A stretch of DNA of 64,000 nucleotides from Planomicrobium sp. YIM 101495 (GTDB lineage: Bacteria; Bacillota; Bacilli; Bacillales_A; Planococcaceae): NCBI RefSeq assembly GCF_009707665.1, contig NZ_WLZW01000001.1:1798001-1862000 (forward strand), in the 5' to 3' direction. The notes beneath the pieces were generated by a model. That model was not told the DNA's origin and searched no databases. It was given only the letters and a program-made list of their open reading frames with translations. The position numbers and the translations under genes were made by a program. Position 1 is the first letter of the stretch. Each line of letters starts with the position of its first letter. Below, piece by piece: positions 18,741 to 27,461 of the stretch.

Positions 18741-19811
18741 TTACTCGTCCATCCCCATCGATTCCTTGTACTTCTCCAAATACACCTTCTCAGAAGGACT
18801 CGCCATTTCCAACCCGGTCATGGCACGATGCCAGTTCGGATACAGCGGCTTCGGACGCGCGACGCGTTCGATGCGGTCGTGCTCTTCTTCGGTCAGTTGG
18901 ATGTCAAAGGAAGCAATGTTTTCCTTCAGCTGCTCCTCGTTTCTTGCAGCGATGACGACCGGCCCGACGTTCGGACGGTCCCTGACCCATGCGTAGGCAA
19001 TCTGCGGCACGGATGCGCTGTGGTTCGAAGCGACTTCTTCGAGGGCGTCGATCACTTGATACAGCCGCTCCTCGTCCTGCACCCAAGGCTCCGGCCAGCC
19101 GCCGCCTTGGCGCGTGTTCTCGGGCGCTTCCTTGCCTCGGCCGATTTTGCCGTTCAAGAGACCTTCGCCGAGCGGACTCCAGATCATCGACGAGACGCCG
19201 AGTTCGGTTCCTGCCGGCAGCAACTCATATTCCGCTTCCCGCGCTTCCGGCGTATAGTAAATCTGCTGGGTGATCGGCGGAATAAAGCCGTTTTCTACAG
19301 CGAACGTGTGCGTTTTCGCGAGCGCCCAGCCGCTGTAGTTCGAAACGCCCCAATGGCGGATCTTCCCGGATTTCACGAGCGTCGTCATCGTCTCGACCGT
19401 CTCCTCGACGGGCGTCTGACCATCCCATAAATGGACGAAATACAAGTCCAAATAATCCGTGCCGAGCCGCTCCAATGTTTCATCCAGCGACTTGACGATA
19501 TTGCTGCGCGACGCTCCCCGCTCCCACGGATTGTCACTGAGCGGAAAGCCCGCCTTCGACGAAATAAGCACATCACTCCGGTGCCCTTTGACTGCTGCTC
19601 CGAGCACCCGTTCTGCATCCCCTTTCGAGTAAAGGTTTGCTGTATCGAACATATTGATGCCCGCTTCAAGACTCATATCGACCATCCGGCGCGCCTGTTC
19701 TTCTTGAACATCTCCAGCTGCTTCGAAACCATTCGTTCCGCTGAACGGAATCGTTCCCAGAATGTACTTCGGCACGCGGAGACCCGACTTACCAAGATAG
19801 ATATATTCCAT
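18741..19811 (-). CDS. Aldo/keto reductase
   Basis: The 356-residue NADPH-dependent reductase is a TIM-barrel member of the AKR family. The catalytic tetrad is visible: Asp and Tyr in FDTANLYSKGDAE, Lys in LISSKAGF and His in LYFVHLWDG. The C-terminal NADP-binding segment (PQIAYAWVRDRPNVGPVVIAARNEEQLKENI) is present. I chose ATG 19811, which has GGGAGG upstream; a longer reading frame has no ribosome site. The substrate is unknown, and aldehydes or glyceraldehyde-type ketoses are possible. It lies alone between parS and a LURP-one gene. Confidence 0.9.
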   Translation of the reverse strand: MEYIYLGKSGLRVPKYILGTIPFSGTNGFEAAGDVQEEQARRMVDMSLEAGINMFDTANLYSKGDAERVLGAAVKGHRSDVLISSKAGFPLSDNPWERGASRSNIVKSLDETLERLGTDYLDLYFVHLWDGQTPVEETVETMTTLVKSGKIRHWGVSNYSGWALAKTHTFAVENGFIPPITQQIYYTPEAREAEYELLPAGTELGVSSMIWSPLGEGLLNGKIGRGKEAPENTRQGGGWPEPWVQDEERLYQVIDALEEVASNHSASVPQIAYAWVRDRPNVGPVVIAARNEEQLKENIASFDIQLTEEEHDRIERVARPKPLYPNWHRAMTGLEMASPSEKVYLEKYKESMGMDE

Positions 19812-19904
19812 TACGTGATTCCTCCCATTGTTTTCAGCTTTTCGAACAAACTTCAACAATAGTAGAATACCCCTCAACCGCTCGGGCAAAACGGCTGCCG
19901 CTCC

Positions 19905-19932
19905 AAAAAACCGCAGACAGGATTGTCTGCGG
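19905..19932 (-). terminator. Terminator after the LURP-one gene
   Basis: A perfect CCGCAGACA/TGTCTGCGG stem with a GGTTTTTTGG tail lies on the minus strand. Confidence 0.87.
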
Positions 19933-19941
19933 GACCTTTAT

Positions 19942-20436
19942 TCAAGTTGCTGCTGAAGACGCTGCAGCCTGATCAGCTTTTACACAATCGATCGCGATGA
20001 CGATTCCAATGATCAGATGCTCAAGGTCCTCTTCGAGAATCTCCACCTGGTAGCTGTCTCCCCAGCTGAACCATTGCTTGCTGACGCTGCCGATCACTTC
20101 GCTGCGGCGCAGCACTTGGAAGTTCATGTCCCAAACATTCCCTTCCACCGTCACGTCTTCTGCATCGATCTGGTAACGCGCCTTGAAGAAAGAAAATTCC
20201 TTCTTGATTGTCACCATCTCACGCCCGTCCACCTCCAGATAAAATGTCGGCAGGAAACTGAACGTCTTCTTCGTGATGACTGCAATCTGTTCATTTTCTT
20301 CATCATAAACCGAGAATGTCTTCGGAATCTGCAGAAAACTGCCCTCTACAAAATACACATCACGTTCGGCTTCATCTCTCACCGTAAATTTGCCGCTCAA
20401 ACTGAATACTTTCTGTTTGATATACAACCGCTTCAT
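19942..20436 (-). CDS. LURP-one-related / YxjI-like protein
   Basis: The 164-residue protein has the Tubby-like LOR fold pattern: LYIKQKVFSLSGKFTVRDE, YFVEGSFLQIPKTFSVYDE, AVITKKTFSFLPTFYLEVDG and VEGNVWDMNFQVL. It is predicted to be a beta-barrel around a central helix. Molecular function is unknown in bacteria. ATG 20436 lies eight bases after AGAAGGAG; a GTG nine bases earlier overlaps that site. It is monocistronic. Confidence 0.85.
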   Translation of the reverse strand: MKRLYIKQKVFSLSGKFTVRDEAERDVYFVEGSFLQIPKTFSVYDEENEQIAVITKKTFSFLPTFYLEVDGREMVTIKKEFSFFKARYQIDAEDVTVEGNVWDMNFQVLRRSEVIGSVSKQWFSWGDSYQVEILEEDLEHLIIGIVIAIDCVKADQAAASSAAT

Positions 20437-20495
20437 GCCGCTCACTCCTTCTTTATTGTTACTTCAAGAAAGAGGACCGGAATCCCTGCTGGAAA

Positions 20496-20527
20496 AGAAA
20501 AAAAGCATGCTGTCATGCAACATGCTT
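20496..20527 (-). terminator. Terminator after the diguanylate cyclase gene
   Basis: An AAGCATG/CATGCTT stem with eight T-rich bases on the minus strand follows the gene. Confidence 0.82.
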
Positions 20528-20546
20528 TCCAATAAACAAGTTCATA

Positions 20547-22109
20547 TTAAACGGACGGGTTTCGGTACACTTCCACCCGGTTACGCCCTTGCCGTTTCGC
20601 AGCGTACAAGGCTAGATCTGCTTTGTTCAGCAGCTGATCGATCGATTCCCCGTCCTCTTGCGAAAGTTCAGCTACGCCACTGCTCAGCGTTACAGAAATC
20701 ACTCCTGTCGCTGTTTCCAATGACGTCTGCTCGATCTGCCTGCGCAGCCGTTCTGCGAGCTCCTGACCTGCTGCCGCGTCCAATCCTTCAAGTACAAGCA
20801 CGAACTCTTCCCCGCCGTAGCGGGCAAACAGCATGCCTTCCTCCAGCTGCTCTTCGCACACCTTTACGATATGCCGCAGCAGCCGATCGCCGACATGATG
20901 ACCATACGTATCATTCACCCGCTTAAAGTGATCGATGTCGATGAGCACGATCGTGAAGTGCACTCCCTGTTCTTTCGCAGACGCGAGCTGCCTGTTGCTT
21001 TGTGCGAAAAACGCACGGCGGTTGTAAATACCTGTCAGATCGTCGTAATAGACAAGTTCCTCAAGCTTCATCTTCAGATTCTTCTCCTCGGTGATGTCGT
21101 TCAGGATAAGCAACAGCCCTTTCGCGGTGTTCGCGTGCTGCAACGAGGAGATGCGCACTTGATATACCCGCTCCGATTGATCTGTTTTCAACTGCAGCTC
21201 CTGGGCGATTTCTGTTTTCCATTCGAATGGAAATGCCTTGCCGGAAAGTTCTTTCCACACTGTTTCAAAATCCCGGCCGAAAAACGATTTGTCTAAGGCC
21301 GGAAACATCTGCTTACTCGCTCTATTGAACTCGATCAGGCGATGTGATTCATCCAGCACGATGACGCCATCATTGATGCTGTTGAAAATCGCATCCTTCG
21401 CGACCGGCATGAGCGCAAACAGTCGGGCTGAACTGATCGCCCATAAATAGAGCAGCGAGGAAAGACACAACGCCATCGGCACCGGGTCAACTCCTTGTGG
21501 ACGCAGGCCAAGCAAATAAACGAAGCCGGCTCCCAGCGGAATCAGCTGTCCATATAGTAAGGCCATCAATTGCGGCCGATACGTCACTTCTGTTTCCTTC
21601 CAGCGAAGAAGGATGAGCAGGACCGCCCCAAACAGGCACACGCAGGTGTAGATCCCATGGACGATATACCAAATGCCGATTTCGACATGGATGAACGGCG
21701 CACCAAGCGCAGGGTCAATTTCGAAGATGCGGTAATGCAGATGGTGCCAATCGTTCGTCGCCACCATCAGGAAACTCATGACCGGGATGACGAAGAGCGC
21801 AAATTGACTCTTCCATGTCAGCTTGATACCCAAATAATGCATGATGAACACCAATCCGAGAGCAGTAGAGGCCGGCATCCCGATGTATTGGATGATTGTC
21901 CATAATTTCGCCTGCTCCACGTTCGTCGCGGATAGAGCGAATGCTGCAGCGAAGCAATAGATCACGATGGCTCCTGTATAGAGGATAAAATATTTGGCGA
22001 TGCGCCGATTGTAATGATGCCGCTTGACAAAAACATAGACGCACAGGAACAAGTTCAAGACACCTGACACACTGATCAGTGAGATATATGCCGTTAATGG
22101 GAGACTCAT
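20547..22109 (-). CDS. 7TM-sensor diguanylate cyclase (PAS-GGDEF)
   Basis: The 520-residue protein starts with seven membrane helices of the 7TM histidine-kinase sensor type (about residues 1-220), then a PAS domain (about 225-340) and a GGDEF domain (about 350-517). The active site reads ARYGGEEF and the nucleotide motif DIDHFKRVNDTYGHHVGD is intact, so it should make cyclic-di-GMP. The RxxD inhibitory site normally found just before the active site is absent (QLEEGM there). The signal is unknown. GGAAGG precedes the ATG. It is monocistronic, ending in a terminator. Confidence 0.92.
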   Translation of the reverse strand: MSLPLTAYISLISVSGVLNLFLCVYVFVKRHHYNRRIAKYFILYTGAIVIYCFAAAFALSATNVEQAKLWTIIQYIGMPASTALGLVFIMHYLGIKLTWKSQFALFVIPVMSFLMVATNDWHHLHYRIFEIDPALGAPFIHVEIGIWYIVHGIYTCVCLFGAVLLILLRWKETEVTYRPQLMALLYGQLIPLGAGFVYLLGLRPQGVDPVPMALCLSSLLYLWAISSARLFALMPVAKDAIFNSINDGVIVLDESHRLIEFNRASKQMFPALDKSFFGRDFETVWKELSGKAFPFEWKTEIAQELQLKTDQSERVYQVRISSLQHANTAKGLLLILNDITEEKNLKMKLEELVYYDDLTGIYNRRAFFAQSNRQLASAKEQGVHFTIVLIDIDHFKRVNDTYGHHVGDRLLRHIVKVCEEQLEEGMLFARYGGEEFVLVLEGLDAAAGQELAERLRRQIEQTSLETATGVISVTLSSGVAELSQEDGESIDQLLNKADLALYAAKRQGRNRVEVYRNPSV

Positions 22110-22177
22110 AAGCGCCTACCTTCCGAACGTTTAATTTGTTTCTAACTTAGCACATCGGGAGGAGATAGACCACCCTA

Positions 22178-22534
22178 TCAGCCTTCCATCCTGTCCTTGA
22201 CTTTGTGCGGAATCATGACCACTTCCGTCTGTAAGTCCACTGGCCGGAACGACTTCTCGATACATTGCTCCCAGTATTCCATGTGTTTGCGGTCGATCCA
22301 GTGGCCGGATTCCTCGACTTCGACTCCTCCTTCTCCTTGAACCGAATACCAATACAAATATTCCTTGCCGTCCAGCTGTTCCCTGAAAATTGTCTCGACG
22401 TACATCTTCTCGCCTTCCAGTGTCACCAACACATCTTCCATGTGCTCATTCAGAAAATGCATCCATTCATCCACGACAGATGATTTTCCTTCCTTCACCT
22501 GGAATCTCGTCAGTTCTACATTCACCTTGCTCAC
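22178..22534 (-). CDS. DUF6176-like small protein
   Basis: The 118-residue protein carries the pattern VNVELTRFQVKEGKSSVVDEWM and EKMYVETIFREQLDGKEYLYWYSVQGEGG, typical of the DUF6176 family. Its function is unknown. I chose the GTG at 22534, which overlaps the TGA of the upstream regulator gene (GTGA) and suggests coupling. The ferredoxin-like alpha-beta pattern resembles stress-responsive dabb or antibiotic monooxygenase folds. It probably shares the operon of the DUF2087 regulator. Confidence 0.75.
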   Translation of the reverse strand: MSKVNVELTRFQVKEGKSSVVDEWMHFLNEHMEDVLVTLEGEKMYVETIFREQLDGKEYLYWYSVQGEGGVEVEESGHWIDRKHMEYWEQCIEKSFRPVDLQTEVVMIPHKVKDRMEG

Positions 22535-23259
22535 CCTTTCACCCAATAAGATGACCCGTCATCATTCCGGTCCATGAAGCCGTACTCGATCAAGTGCCTG
22601 CGGAGGGAAACATAGTCCTCATGCACACCCTTCAGAACGGCATTCACTTCCTTCTCGCTGTAAGTCTGCCCTCGTTTGAAACGCGTGATAATCTGCTGCA
22701 GAATGATGAGCTTTTTCTTCTCCTTGCTCGGAATGGAGCTGATCGAACCGTCCACCCCATCCTTGAAATAGGTTTTCAGCACTTTCTCCCGCTCCGCCCC
22801 TTCGATGCTATACCGTTCGTCCACTTGCCTTGCCCCCTTGTGTACGGTGTACTTGTCCCTTTCCTTCAGCGCCTCCATGAGCGCCAGGAACAGCTTCGCC
22901 TGCCGCTCTTTTTCGCGCAGCTTGAAGCGATGCTGCCGGACGGTCGAGACGCTGTTGACGCTGCTTCTCTCCACGATCTCTGCATCCCCGGTCTCGTCAA
23001 AGAAATGCTGAAGCATCTCAACTTGGACGCTCGACAAGCCCGTCATCTTTTTATCCAGCGCGATGATCGCATGAAACGGCGACCGGTGCTGTTCTGCGAT
23101 ATGCTGTTTTACCATGCCTTCCGCTGTGAAAAAATGTTGTTCCATTTGAAAAACTTCATCCTGATCGAACAATTCCCCGCAAAACAAACAGTGAAAATGT
23201 CCATTCAACGTATGATACCCTTTGACCAACTCATCAACAGACACATCCTGAAAATCCAC
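22531..23259 (-). CDS. DUF2087-domain transcriptional regulator
   Basis: The 242-residue protein has an N-terminal zinc-finger-like segment (CLFCGELF...H...H), a central helix-turn-helix-like stretch (SSVQVEMLQHFFDETGDAEIVERSSVNSVSTVRQH) and a C-terminal DUF2087 (KEKKKLIILQQIITRF...YSEKEVNAVLKGVHEDYVSLRRHLIEYGFMDR). This architecture is found in a family of Bacillales regulators. The ATG at 23280 has no good ribosome site; GTG 23259 has GGGAGAGG five bases before it and is my preferred start. An AT-rich perfect inverted repeat lies just upstream and may be its operator. Confidence 0.82.
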   Translation of the reverse strand: MDFQDVSVDELVKGYHTLNGHFHCLFCGELFDQDEVFQMEQHFFTAEGMVKQHIAEQHRSPFHAIIALDKKMTGLSSVQVEMLQHFFDETGDAEIVERSSVNSVSTVRQHRFKLREKERQAKLFLALMEALKERDKYTVHKGARQVDERYSIEGAEREKVLKTYFKDGVDGSISSIPSKEKKKLIILQQIITRFKRGQTYSEKEVNAVLKGVHEDYVSLRRHLIEYGFMDRNDDGSSYWVKG

Positions 23260-23283
23260 CAGATCCTCTCCCACATCCATATT

Positions 23284-23312
23284 TTATAAACAATTATATA
23301 TTACGTTTATAA
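23284..23312. promoter_or_regulatory. Inverted repeat upstream of the DUF2087 regulator
   Basis: TTATAAAC (23284-23291) and GTTTATAA (23305-23312) form perfect 8-bp arms around 13 bp, between two divergent genes. It is a possible autoregulatory operator; no functional evidence exists beyond position and symmetry. Confidence 0.5.
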
Positions 23313-23431
23313 ATAAGTAAATATCAATCGTTATATCTATTTTAGAGAAAGTAAGAATAGAAAGATTTCTTGTGGTAAAATGAGATCACTCACTAATTAT
23401 TCTGGAAAGTAAAATAGATTGGAGCAATTAC

Positions 23432-24709
23432 ATGTTTACAAAAACCGAGATTTTCAATGATATTGTCCAGATCATGCGGACAGACTACTCCGGAGCTTTT
23501 GAAAAAAAGAACGTTAACAAACCTGAAAACTACCGGATCACCGATGGCATGACAGACCGAGCGTTTATCGAGACGGTTCAGTCCTATTTGCTTGATTTCG
23601 CAGACGGTCACTTATCATTCGATGCAAAAGATGCCGTCATCCCGAACAGAGGATTCAGAGTAAGACGGTTTGAAGACGCACTGTACGTAACGGAAGCGAC
23701 CGAAGAAACACGTTTACGACGGGGTGACGTCATTGTGGAAGTCGATGGCATGACAATCGAAGCGGCAGGACAGCTATGGGCGAAGATTTTGGAAGACACT
23801 GTACACGAACGCCAATTTTGGAACGTCGCACTGCGGTCTGCGACAGAACTGGTCGTACAGCGGGAAGAAGAAAGCTTCCGTTTGCCTCTTGCCACTTATG
23901 AGCACGCATCTTATGAACCGAGTTACACCGCTGAAAAATTGAATGATGAGACGCTTTACATGAAACTGACTGATTTCGCGCAGGAAAAGCCGATTCTCGA
24001 TCTTCTTGAGCAGCAAAAAGACGCACTCGATCACGTCGACAATTTAATCGTCGATGTGCGCGTAAACAATGGTGGGAACGACATGTTCTATTTCCCCTTG
24101 CTTGATTACATTTTCGACCAACCCACCTCCTTCAAAAGCCTCTTCAAAGAAGACGAAGTCATGTACACCAATTACACCGAGCGGAATTGCCGGCTTTGGA
24201 TAAACGAACTGAACGAATACTTGGAGCAGGAACTTGACGAAGAAACAAAGAAATGGGCGCATGGCGAAATGGCTTTGTTTGAGAAGAGTGCCGGGAAAGG
24301 AATGGTCGCTGTAACAGAGGAAGAAGATTATCCGATTCATGGTCGACTTACACCACAAAACGTCTACGTGCTAACGGATGTGGCCTGTGGAAGTTCAGGA
24401 GACACATTCGTCAACAACGTCAAAAAATCGCCGAAAGTTACGGTCGTCGGGCGTGCCACGATGGGGATCGTGGATTTCTGCAATGTCGTCACACAGGATT
24501 ACGGTGCGTATGAATTCGTTTACAGCGTTTCCAAAATGCATGAGAAATACTATACGAACGCAACAGGCGTCACACCGCACGTTCATATCCCTTGGACACC
24601 CGAGCATTTGGAGCGGGATGTGGATCTGGAATATGTGCTTAACTTAACAAAAGAACATAAGGAAGAGCGGGGGAACGCACATGTCGCAAGGGCTTCTACA
24701 CCACATTGA
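23432..24709 (+). CDS. S41-family peptidase
   Basis: The 425-residue protein has an N-terminal helical part, a short PDZ-like segment (RRGDVIVEVDGMTIE near residue 92) and an S41/TSPc protease core (about 180-400). The core carries NLIVDVRVNNGGND and the catalytic Ser region CGSSGDTFVNN. No signal peptide is seen, so it probably acts in the cytoplasm or is exported by an unknown route. It ends inside the VOC gene (29-bp overlap), suggesting coexpression. The substrate is unknown. Confidence 0.85.
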   Translation: MFTKTEIFNDIVQIMRTDYSGAFEKKNVNKPENYRITDGMTDRAFIETVQSYLLDFADGHLSFDAKDAVIPNRGFRVRRFEDALYVTEATEETRLRRGDVIVEVDGMTIEAAGQLWAKILEDTVHERQFWNVALRSATELVVQREEESFRLPLATYEHASYEPSYTAEKLNDETLYMKLTDFAQEKPILDLLEQQKDALDHVDNLIVDVRVNNGGNDMFYFPLLDYIFDQPTSFKSLFKEDEVMYTNYTERNCRLWINELNEYLEQELDEETKKWAHGEMALFEKSAGKGMVAVTEEEDYPIHGRLTPQNVYVLTDVACGSSGDTFVNNVKKSPKVTVVGRATMGIVDFCNVVTQDYGAYEFVYSVSKMHEKYYTNATGVTPHVHIPWTPEHLERDVDLEYVLNLTKEHKEERGNAHVARASTPH

Positions 24710-25082
24710 ACTGTATGTATCCGACTTGAAACGTTCGGCCGATTTCTGGGGGTGGCTGCTTGAGGAGTTGGGTTACGCGCCTTTTCAAAAATGGGAGCAA
24801 GGGCAAAGCTGGAAACTCGGGGACACCTATCTTGTGTTCGTCCAAACGGAAGAGCGCTATCTGGACGTTCCTTACCACAGATCCCGGACAGGGCTGAACC
24901 ACCTGGCGTTTCATGCGCGTTCCCGCACGCATGTAGACGACATGACGAAGAAACTGGAGGAGCGGAACGTCCGCATCCTTTACACTGATAAGCATCCTTA
25001 TGCCGGTGGGGAAGATTATTATGCTGTGTTCTTCGAAGACCCTGATAGAATGAAAGTCGAACTGGTTGCACCGCCAATTTAA
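24681..25082 (+). CDS. VOC-family (glyoxalase-like) protein
   Basis: The 133-residue protein has one complete vicinal-oxygen-chelate fold: HHIELYVSDLKRSADFWGWLLEELG, LNHLAFHARS and YYAVFFEDPDRMKVELV. Metal ligands would be His 8, His near residue 74 and Glu near 128. Substrate is unknown; members include glyoxalases, fosfomycin resistance proteins and dioxygenases. Its start lies inside the S41 peptidase gene. Confidence 0.88.
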   Translation: MSQGLLHHIELYVSDLKRSADFWGWLLEELGYAPFQKWEQGQSWKLGDTYLVFVQTEERYLDVPYHRSRTGLNHLAFHARSRTHVDDMTKKLEERNVRILYTDKHPYAGGEDYYAVFFEDPDRMKVELVAPPI

Positions 25083-25090
25083 CTTTTCCT

Positions 25091-25132
25091 AAAAAGAATG
25101 CCCGGCCTGCTCAAATGAAGCAGGCCGGGCAT
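25091..25132. terminator. Bidirectional terminator
   Basis: A perfect 14-bp stem ATGCCCGGCCTGCT/AGCAGGCCGGGCAT lies between convergent genes. The minus side has TTCTTTTT after the stem, so it best serves the XRE gene. Confidence 0.88.
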
Positions 25133-25143
25133 CCGTCTATCCT

Positions 25144-25611
25144 TCATTCACTTTTTACCGATTTCCGCTCAAGCATCTGCAAATGCAGCTTCGCTTCTTC
25201 TTGTTCGAACGAGCTGAACCAGCGATAGTTCGCGTCGTCGATGATCCGGAAATGCTGACTGATCATATTTTGCTGAAGCTTGAATTCCCCCCGCTTCTCG
25301 ACCTCTTTCCACCAGACTTTCCCGCCCAACGTTTTCATCGTAGGCTGTTCGATCGTATCGAACGTGACGAGCCGTACCACTTCGAGCGGCTCATCCCCTA
25401 GTCCATTCTGCAGAATCTCACTTTGTTCGAACAAGGCGACACAAGTGACGATCACGTTCCAACTCGCCAAGGTACGTTCTTTCTCAATCTGGACCAATGT
25501 CTTTTTGGAAAGACCCAGAATTTTTGACATTTCCTCCTGAGAAAGTTCTCCTTCCAACCTGATCAGCCGCATCCTCTTTGAAACGATTTCGATTACTTCC
25601 TCCTGAATCAT
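25144..25611 (-). CDS. XRE-family transcriptional regulator
   Basis: The 155-residue protein has an N-terminal Cro/C1 helix-turn-helix (MRLIRLEGELSQEEMSKILGLSKKTLVQIEKER, residues 14-46) and a C-terminal part (KTLGGKVWWKEVEKRGEFKLQQNMISQHFRIID) of unknown fold. The gene is alone. An 18-bp near-perfect palindrome lies 30 bp upstream and recurs upstream of the membrane protein gene at 30763, so this protein probably represses itself and that gene. A ligand or trigger is unknown. Confidence 0.88.
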   Translation of the reverse strand: MIQEEVIEIVSKRMRLIRLEGELSQEEMSKILGLSKKTLVQIEKERTLASWNVIVTCVALFEQSEILQNGLGDEPLEVVRLVTFDTIEQPTMKTLGGKVWWKEVEKRGEFKLQQNMISQHFRIIDDANYRWFSSFEQEEAKLHLQMLERKSVKSE

Positions 25612-25640
25612 GTTCCCACCTCGGTTTCATTCAAATTATA

Positions 25641-25658
25641 TAGTGTAATATTACACCA
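25641..25658. promoter_or_regulatory. Palindromic operator candidate, copy 1
   Basis: TAGTGTAATATTACACCA contains a perfect 14-bp palindrome GTGTAATATTACAC and sits 30 bp upstream of the XRE gene. The same core recurs at 31111-31128. Confidence 0.75.
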
Positions 25659-25730
25659 TATATCCTTTGCTAGCTATTGTCTTTTTTGAAATTTTCTAAG
25701 CGGAAGTACAGGTCTACATATTTATAGACA

Positions 25731-25774
25731 CAAAAAACAGTTTCCAAAAGCTTTGACTCTGCCTTTGAAAACTG
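25731..25774 (-). terminator. Terminator after the DUF5694 gene
   Basis: An 8-bp stem with one G-U pair (CAGTTTTC/GGAAACTG, minus strand) is followed by TTTTTTG. Confidence 0.75.
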
Positions 25775-25810
25775 TGGTAAACAAATTATTAAAATTTCCT
25801 TTATTCGAGT

Positions 25811-26584
25811 CTATCTCTCCATCTGTGCAGCCGGTTTTTCCGTCAAATAATCACTGGCAACTTCTACGTTTACAAGCCCGCTTTCCCGCAGGAACTGAAT
25901 CAAGAGGTGAAGATGCCCCGCTCCATAAAGGACGAAGATCCGGTCAGAAGAGGAGGCGGCCAGTGCAATGATATTTTTGTAGATGAGCAGATTCCGGTAG
26001 TACCAATACTGCGCTGTCCACATTGTGCCCGCTGGATTTTCCTCATCTCCAACCAGCGCCATTTTCATGTAAAATTCCTGGTTCTTCCTGATGTTGTCCG
26101 GATGATTGAGCCATAGCAGAAACTCCGTCAAGGTATGGCTTTTCAAGTATGCTTCGGATTGCTCTGCCATGGTTTGTCCTTCTTTCAGTATTTGGCGGAG
26201 TTGATTTGAACCGTTTTCCGATGCCCAAACACTGATATCAGGAATCCCTTCGACATCGCCATTCCAATCAACCGCCTCCACTTCCGAAAGGCCCGTCTCC
26301 TTCGCTAAGCGGAAGCCGATCTGATGATGCTCGGATGCCGTCAGCTCGAATTCGCCGTTCGCGTAAGCATCGTATTCTTCGTTCAATTCTTTTGTGTATT
26401 CTGCCAAAACTTCCAAAGCGACTTTTGTCGGTTTGAAATCTTGAAGAACGTGGATGAGATTTTGAATTTCCTGTTGGCGTGTCTCACCTAATACGTTGTC
26501 CGTCTCCACTTTAAATAAATCCCCGTTTTCCGGATTTGCCAAATGGCTTGATCCCAGAATCAGAACTGTCGGTTTTCCGTTCAT
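25811..26584 (-). CDS. DUF5694 (TraB/PrgY-like) protein
   Basis: The 257-residue soluble protein starts TVLILGSSHLANPENGD and ends with the matching FVLYGAGHLHLLIQFLRESG, the His-containing signature pattern of this family, which is related to the TraB/ChaN fold. A role in peptide or heme-like ligand handling has been suggested for relatives, but the function is not known. AAAGGAGTGGACA precedes the ATG. It stands alone with its own terminator. Confidence 0.8.
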   Translation of the reverse strand: MNGKPTVLILGSSHLANPENGDLFKVETDNVLGETRQQEIQNLIHVLQDFKPTKVALEVLAEYTKELNEEYDAYANGEFELTASEHHQIGFRLAKETGLSEVEAVDWNGDVEGIPDISVWASENGSNQLRQILKEGQTMAEQSEAYLKSHTLTEFLLWLNHPDNIRKNQEFYMKMALVGDEENPAGTMWTAQYWYYRNLLIYKNIIALAASSSDRIFVLYGAGHLHLLIQFLRESGLVNVEVASDYLTEKPAAQMER

Positions 26585-26747
26585 TGTCCACTCCTTTCTA
26601 ATATAGGCGAAGCCAGCTGATCAATTGCATCAGCTTCTTGAGTTTGCAGTAAAGACGTTTATCATGAACAGCAGGCCAAGCCCAGCGGAAGAACGATGAG
26701 ATTGACTTTAAAAAACGGACGCCAATTGAGCAATGCATTCAGTAAAT

Positions 26748-27461
26748 TCAAGAAGGACATGAAACAGCTTTGATGATCAAGAAATTCGGCTCTGCCATAA
26801 GTCTCTCGTAACGTTCAGGAGCCAGCTCCTTGAAGCGCTGCGTCGGCTTCGGCTCGATCACTTCCTTGATGGAAAAGTGCTCGAGTGTTTTGGCGAAGAT
26901 TTCGTTGAGCGGCCTTCTGTAAAAAGGGACTTCGTGGATTTTTCCGCTCTTTTTCCATTTGTCGATAACCAATTCCGTCGAGAAGTAATGGGCTTCTTCC
27001 AATAACTTAATGTCGGTGAATGGATGATGCACTGAAAACAACAAGACTCCACCGGGATTCAGGATCCGATTGAACTCTTCGAATGTTTTGGTCCAATCCT
27101 TGATGTAATGCAACGTTAGCGAACTGAGCACAAGATCGAAAGATGCATCTTTGAATGGCAGCTCCCCTTCCAAATCCACGCACAGCACTTCCGCTCCTCC
27201 TCCGGTGCGCCGGATAGCCGAACTGACCATTTCCGGACTGACATCGATTGCTGTAACCGCAGCTCCTCTTTTCATCAATTCGAGAGCGTACCAGCCGGCT
27301 GCGCAACCTGCGTCAAGAATGCGCAGGCCATCCATTCGTTCAGGCAATTCCGCCAGCATGGCAGGCCTTTCGTATTCGCTGTTGTATAAGTTTTCGTGGT
27401 CCACTGAATGCTCATAATCTGCAGAGAGATTATTGAATGTCTCGATGATTTTTTCTTTCAT
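26748..27461 (-). CDS. Class I SAM-dependent methyltransferase
   Basis: The 237-residue protein has a Rossmann methyltransferase core: motif I LRILDAGCAAGWYALEL, the acidic VTAIDVSPEMV, motif IV FDLVLSSLTLHYIKD and the post-motif NPGGVLLFSVHHPF. The substrate is unknown; UbiE/small-molecule enzymes are nearest. Its ATG overlaps the stop of the DUF402 gene (ATGA), so the two are coexpressed. Confidence 0.9.
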   Translation of the reverse strand: MKEKIIETFNNLSADYEHSVDHENLYNSEYERPAMLAELPERMDGLRILDAGCAAGWYALELMKRGAAVTAIDVSPEMVSSAIRRTGGGAEVLCVDLEGELPFKDASFDLVLSSLTLHYIKDWTKTFEEFNRILNPGGVLLFSVHHPFTDIKLLEEAHYFSTELVIDKWKKSGKIHEVPFYRRPLNEIFAKTLEHFSIKEVIEPKPTQRFKELAPERYERLMAEPNFLIIKAVSCPS

